In this document: one piece after another, positions 60,217-64,000 of the stretch
Numbering within the stretch: position 1 is the stretch's first letter
Layout: each line of letters starts with the position of its first letter
Assembly (NCBI RefSeq): GCF_001563265.1
Contig: NZ_CP005083.1
Location: 623,001 to 687,000 of the forward strand
Source of the DNA: Sphingobium sp. TKS
GTDB taxonomy: Bacteria; Pseudomonadota; Alphaproteobacteria; Sphingomonadales; Sphingomonadaceae
DNA: 64,000 nucleotides
Direction: 5' to 3'
Program-made: the position numbers and the translations under genes
The notes under the pieces: model-generated
Database searches by the model: none
Seen by the model: the letters and a program-made list of their open reading frames with translations, nothing else
Told to the model about the DNA's origin: nothing

Positions 60217-62651
60217 GGAGCTTCTTCCTGATTGGTGAGGTTGGGGACGAGGTCAGCGGCCCAACCGAGCCCGCGGTGTCGAAGCCATTGAATGAGGAAG
60301 GCTTCGCGTCCGTGCTCGCTGAGGATCTTGGCAATGGCGGCCTGATCGGTCTTCGATGAGGCAGCGCAGAGCGCCAGTGCGACTTCGGAAAGACCCAGCT
60401 CGAAGAGCCGGTTGCCGCGCCGGGACTGGCAGTAATAGTCGCGCTTGGGGGCTGCCCTCGCGATGATCTCGATCTGACGATCGTTGAGCCCGAAGCGGCG
60501 ATAGATGGCCGTGATCTGCGGCTCGATCGCCCGTTCATTAGGCAGAAGGAGCCGGGTCTGGCAGCTCTCGATGATGGCCGGCGCGATGGGCGACCCGTCG
60601 ATGTCGGACAGCGACTGCGTGGCGAATACAACGCTGGCGTTCTTCTTGCGCAGCGTTTTCAGCCATTCGCGCAGCTGGCCAGCAAATCCCTCGTCGTCGA
60701 GCGCGAGCCAGCCTTCGTCGATGATGATGATGGTTGGCGATCCGTCGAGCCGGTCTTCGATCCGGTGAAAGAGGTAAGCCAGGACCGCGGATGCCGCTCC
60801 GGTGCCGATGAGTCCCTCGGTCTCGAAAGCCTGCACCGTGGCGCTGCCGAGATATTCGGCCTCCGTATCGAGAAGGCGGCCATAGGCGCCGCCGACGCAA
60901 TAGGGCCGAAGGGCTTGCTTGAGGTCATTGGACTGGAGCAGGACAGCAAGTCCAGTGATCGTCCGCTCGTCGACGGGCGCCGAGGCCAGTGAGGTCAGCG
61001 CGGTCCAGACGTGCTCTTTCACGTCAGGCGTCATTGCCACGCCTTCGCGTGTCAGGATCGCGCCGATCCAGTCAGCCGCCCACCCCCGTTCGGCCAGATC
61101 ATGGACGCGCGCGAGCGGTTGCAGGTTGACGGATGTCTGCGCGGCATCGGTGAGACCGCCGCCGAGATCATGCCAGTCTCCGCCCATGGCGAGCGCGGCC
61201 GCCCGGATCGAACCGCCGAAATCGAAGGCAAAGACCTGGGCGCCGGCATAGCGCCGGAACTGGAGCGCCATGAGCGCGAGCAAGACGGACTTGCCCGCGC
61301 CGGTCGGGCCGACGACGAGCGTGTGCCCGACATCGCCGACGTGAAGGGAAAACCGGAACGGGGTCGAGCCTTCGGTCTTGCCGAAGAGCAGTGGGGGCGC
61401 TGCAAAATGCTCGTCCCGTTCCGGCCCCGCCCACACCGCTGACAAGGGTATCATGTGGGCGAGGTTCAAAGTGCTGATGGGTGGCTGCCGGACATTGGCG
61501 TAGACGTGCCCCGGCAGGGAGCCGAGCCAGGCATCGACCGCATTGATGGTCTCCGGGCTGGCGGTGAAATCACGGCCCTGGATGATCTTCTCGACGTGGC
61601 GCAGCTTTTCATCGGCGGCACGCGGATCTGTATCCCAAACCGTCACGGTCGCCGTGACATAGGCCATGCCCGCATAGTCCGCGCCGAGTTCCTGAAGCGC
61701 GAGGTCAGCGTCCGCGGCCTTGTTTGCCGCATCGGTATCGACGAGGACGGACGCCTCGTTGGTCATCACTTCTTTCAGGATCGCGGCGACGCTCTTGCGC
61801 TTGGCGAACCATTGCCGCCTGATCTTCGTCAGCAGCTTGGTCGCATCGGTCTTGTCGAGCAGGATTGCGCGTGTCGACCAGCGATAGGGAAAGGCCAGGC
61901 GATTGAGTTCGTCGAGCAGGCCCGGCGTAGTGGCCGTCGGGAAGCCGGTGATGGTGAGAACCCGCAGATGCGAGGCACCGAGGTGCGGCTCGAGACCGCC
62001 GGTCAGCGGCTGATCGGCGAGCAGTGCGTCGAGATACATCGGCGTTTCAGGCACGCGAACCCGATGCCGCTTGGTCGATACACAGCCGTGGAGATAGGTC
62101 AGCGTTTCGGCGTCATCGAGCCAGCGGCATTCGGGCATGAAGGTTTCGATCAGCCGCAGGATGCGATCGGTGCGGTCTGCAAAGCTGCTCAGGACTTCGA
62201 ATGGCTCGATGCCCGACTGCGCCCGGCCTTCGTAGAGCCAGCTTTCCGCGCGGGATGCGTCCTCGGCCGGCGGCAGATAGCAGAGGGTGAGGAAGTAGGC
62301 GGACTCGAAGTGTGCGCCGGCTTCCTCGAAATCGGCCTTGCGCTCGGCATCGACCAACGCCGATGCGGCGTCGGGAAACCGGCAGCCAGGATAATGCGCG
62401 GCGGCATGGCGATCGGCCTCGACGAAGATCGCCCAGCCCGATCCGAGGCGGCGGAAGGCATTGTTGAGCCGTCCGGCGACGGCAACCAGTTCGGCAGGCA
62501 CGGCGGAATCAAGATCCGGCCCCCGGAACTGCGCGGTCCTTTGGAAGCTGCCGTCCTTGTTGAGAACGAGGCCTTCGCCGACCAGGGCCGCCCAGGGCAG
62601 GAAGTCAGCGAGCCGGCTGTTGCGGTTGCGGTATTCGGCCAGGTTGAACAC
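60213..62651 (-). CDS. trbE: Conjugation ATPase TrbE (VirB4-like)
   Basis: An 812-residue cytoplasmic ATPase with Walker A VVGPTGAGKSVLLAL and Walker B TIIIIDEGWLALDDEG. It drives pilus subunit dislocation and channel assembly. GTG at 62651 with GAGGGGG upstream; the frame extends to 62807 but that part overlaps trbD and is not supported. The gene is full length. Confidence 0.95.
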   Translation of the reverse strand: MFNLAEYRNRNSRLADFLPWAALVGEGLVLNKDGSFQRTAQFRGPDLDSAVPAELVAVAGRLNNAFRRLGSGWAIFVEADRHAAAHYPGCRFPDAASALVDAERKADFEEAGAHFESAYFLTLCYLPPAEDASRAESWLYEGRAQSGIEPFEVLSSFADRTDRILRLIETFMPECRWLDDAETLTYLHGCVSTKRHRVRVPETPMYLDALLADQPLTGGLEPHLGASHLRVLTITGFPTATTPGLLDELNRLAFPYRWSTRAILLDKTDATKLLTKIRRQWFAKRKSVAAILKEVMTNEASVLVDTDAANKAADADLALQELGADYAGMAYVTATVTVWDTDPRAADEKLRHVEKIIQGRDFTASPETINAVDAWLGSLPGHVYANVRQPPISTLNLAHMIPLSAVWAGPERDEHFAAPPLLFGKTEGSTPFRFSLHVGDVGHTLVVGPTGAGKSVLLALMALQFRRYAGAQVFAFDFGGSIRAAALAMGGDWHDLGGGLTDAAQTSVNLQPLARVHDLAERGWAADWIGAILTREGVAMTPDVKEHVWTALTSLASAPVDERTITGLAVLLQSNDLKQALRPYCVGGAYGRLLDTEAEYLGSATVQAFETEGLIGTGAASAVLAYLFHRIEDRLDGSPTIIIIDEGWLALDDEGFAGQLREWLKTLRKKNASVVFATQSLSDIDGSPIAPAIIESCQTRLLLPNERAIEPQITAIYRRFGLNDRQIEIIARAAPKRDYYCQSRRGNRLFELGLSEVALALCAASSKTDQAAIAKILSEHGREAFLIQWLRHRGLGWAADLVPNLTNQEEAP

Positions 62652-62661
62652 GTGTGCCCCC

Positions 62662-62943
62662 TCAGACGGAAAGGTGGCCGGGGATGCGCAGATGGCGGCG
62701 CACCACATCGACGAAGAGCGGATCGCGTTTGGCGGCCCAGACGGCGACGACATGACCGATGGCCCAGATGGCAATGCCGATGAGCCAGAGACGCAGGCCC
62801 AGGCCAATGGCGCCGGCCAGCGTGCCGTTCAGGATGGCGAGGCCGCGGGGCGCACCGCCGAGCAGGATCGGCTCGGTGAGCGCCCGGTGAACCGGCACCG
62901 TATAGCCCGCGATCTCGCCGCCCTGTTCGACACCGCCCATCAT
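62662..62943 (-). CDS. trbD: Conjugation protein TrbD (VirB3-like)
   Basis: A 93-residue inner-membrane protein with the VirB3 start (VPVHRALTEPILLGGAPRGL) and a two-helix hairpin (LWLIGIAIWAIGHVVAVWAA). ATG at 62943 overlaps the trbC stop by one base (TGATG). It works with TrbE in the channel. Confidence 0.9.
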   Translation of the reverse strand: MMGGVEQGGEIAGYTVPVHRALTEPILLGGAPRGLAILNGTLAGAIGLGLRLWLIGIAIWAIGHVVAVWAAKRDPLFVDVVRRHLRIPGHLSV

Positions 62944-63275
62944 CAGACGAGCGCCCCGCCGCCGAACGAGAAGAACGAGAGGAAGAAGCTCGACGCGGCA
63001 AAGGCGATCGAGAGGCCGAAGACGATCTGGATCAGGCGGCGGAAACCGCCCGAGGTGTCGCCAAACGCCAGCGTCAGGCCCGTGGTGATGATGATGATCA
63101 CCGCGATGATCTTGGCGACCGGGCCTTCGATTGACTGGAGGATGGATTGCAGCGGCGCTTCCCAGGGCATGGAAGAGCCCGAAGCGTGGGCGGCAGGCGC
63201 CATGACGGTGGTGAGGGCGATCGCGGACAGGACCGTGGTCAGGCGGCGATAGGGACGAGGGACAGGCGCATTCAT
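62943..63275 (-). CDS. trbC: Conjugative pilin TrbC (VirB2-like)
   Basis: A 110-residue pre-pilin with a long signal peptide ending PAAHASGS and two hydrophobic segments (IIAVIIIITTGLTLAFG and FGLSIAFAASSFFLSFFS). It is the main pilus subunit. The ATG overlaps the trbB stop (ATGA). Confidence 0.9.
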   Translation of the reverse strand: MNAPVPRPYRRLTTVLSAIALTTVMAPAAHASGSSMPWEAPLQSILQSIEGPVAKIIAVIIIITTGLTLAFGDTSGGFRRLIQIVFGLSIAFAASSFFLSFFSFGGGALV

Positions 63276-64000
63276 TGGCAGGCTCCTTCTGCGGACTGAG
63301 GGACGATGGGAGTGACGCGGTAGTCGCCGTCCGGTCCAAGGCCCTCGACGCGGGCAAGTTCGACCAGGCGGCGAGAGGCGCCGCGGCCGGCGAGGACGGC
63401 GATGAGATCGATGGTTTCCGCGATCAGCGCGCGGGGCACGGTCACGACGGCTTCCTGGATGAGTTGCTCCATCCGGCGCAGGGCACCGATGGCGCTACCG
63501 GCGTGGATCGTCCCGATCCCGCCGGGATGCCCGGTTCCCCAGGCTTTCAGGAGATCGAGGGCTTCGCTCCCGCGCACTTCACCGATTGGAATGCGGTCGG
63601 GACGAAGGCGCAGCGACGAGCGGACCAGTTCGGACAGCGATGCAACGCCATCCTTGGTGCGCATGGCGACAAGGTTGGGGGCGGCGCATTGCAGCTCGCG
63701 CGTGTCTTCGATGATGACGACGCGATCGTCGGTTTTCGCGACTTCAGCGAGGAGCGCGTTGGTGAGCGTGGTTTTGCCGGTTGAGGTGCCGCCAGCGACG
63801 AGGATGTTGGCGCGCGTCGCAACACCGACCCGCAGAGCCTCGGCCTGGTCCCTCGCCATGATCCCCGCAGCGACATAGTCCCCCAGCGTAAAGACCGCGA
63901 CGGCGGGTTTCCGGATGGCGAAGGCTGGCGCGGCGACGACAGGCGGGAGCAGCCCCTCGAACCGCTCCCCTGTTTCGGGAAGTTCTGCTGATACGCGCGG
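63272..64000 (-). CDS. trbB: Conjugation ATPase TrbB (VirB11-like), 5' end outside window
   Basis: The frame continues past the window edge at 64000, so the N-terminal domain is missing. Visible parts are Walker [15 protein letters not shown], the Asp-box [10 protein letters not shown], Walker B region [12 protein letters not shown] and the His-box [15 protein letters not shown]. VirB11 ATPases power pilus building and substrate transfer. First visible gene of trbB-C-D-E-J-K-L-F-G-I; a traG/virD4 coupling gene is expected just beyond the edge. Confidence 0.95.
   Translation of the reverse strand, partial: PRVSAELPETGERFEGLLPPVVAAPAFAIRKPAVAVFTLGDYVAAGIMARDQAEALRVGVATRANILVAGGTSTGKTTLTNALLAEVAKTDDRVVIIEDTRELQCAAPNLVAMRTKDGVASLSELVRSSLRLRPDRIPIGEVRGSEALDLLKAWGTGHPGGIGTIHAGSAIGALRRMEQLIQEAVVTVPRALIAETIDLIAVLAGRGASRRLVELARVEGLGPDGDYRVTPIVPQSAEGACQ

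Noticed and set aside
61455..62783. 442-codon plus-strand frame
   Set aside because: It lies opposite trbE, whose Walker motifs and operon fit are clear; the antisense product has no recognisable fold and comes from GC-rich codon bias.
1..64000. Insertion sequences, tRNA or rRNA genes and att sites
   Set aside because: No transposase, integrase, long terminal inverted repeat, tRNA cloverleaf or rRNA stretch was found by reading; a dedicated search tool could still reveal short att repeats.

Overview
The window looks like accessory DNA from a sphingomonad (Alphaproteobacteria, order Sphingomonadales; Novosphingobium/Sphingobium-like). The grounds are the high GC content, several TonB-dependent receptors, a DUF2282/DUF692/DUF2063 bufferin operon with an NrsF-controlled ECF sigma factor, and a TrbB-to-TrbI conjugation module followed by DUF2274 and a LysR gene, as on Tn4371-like elements and sphingomonad plasmids. 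No rRNA, tRNA, CRISPR array or intact insertion sequence was recognised.

Layout. 1-7.0 kb: end of a site-2 protease, a UspA remnant, and a divergent iron-uptake locus (two siderophore-type TonB receptors, a PepSY membrane protein, a Fur-like palindrome between them). 7.1-8.5 kb: DksA-like protein and a formate/nitrite-type channel. 8.6-18.1 kb: a tightly overlapping copper/silver operon (copA, DUF2933, cueR, secreted protein, cusC/B/A-like efflux, cusF-like) behind a MerR-type promoter. 18.3-27.6 kb: mostly ordinary genes (zapE, pckA, GNAT, DUF983, SulP transporter, thiolase, DUF1275, PhnA-like).

27.7-31.4 kb: a bufferin operon (precursor, multinuclear iron oxidase, partner, DoxX, ECF sigma, NrsF). 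31.8-36.9 kb: redox enzymes, an NrtS/ECF/zinc-finger anti-sigma cassette and a TVP38-disulfide-reductase fusion that appears to start at CTG. 37.3-40.8 kb: mer operon (merR divergent from merTPFA) and a peroxiredoxin. 40.9-43.2 kb: secreted HMA protein, outer-membrane protein and NHL propeller. 43.4-49.7 kb: CBS protein, thioredoxin-like protein, and a TonB receptor/NupC/CDP-alcohol transferase operon. 49.9-51.5 kb: two secreted peptides with an eight-cysteine ladder and a conserved hypothetical gene. 51.7-53.3 kb: TetR-controlled CMD/tautomerase genes, the tautomerase frameshifted. 53.5-64.0 kb: LysR gene and the conjugative mating-pair genes.

Main discovery. The sequence GTAACC-N16-CGAA occurs exactly five times: before bufA, inside bufC (ahead of doxX-sigma-nrsF), before the CBS gene, before the thioredoxin-like gene, and before the cysteine-ladder pair. 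This reads as one ECF-sigma regulon. It links two cysteine-repeat secreted peptides, with periodicity like that of HvfA-type substrates, to the bufferin oxidase 22 kb away. They are candidate unlinked substrates of BufB/BufC and would extend a periplasmic copper-buffering system in an island already carrying CopA/CueR/Cus and Mer.
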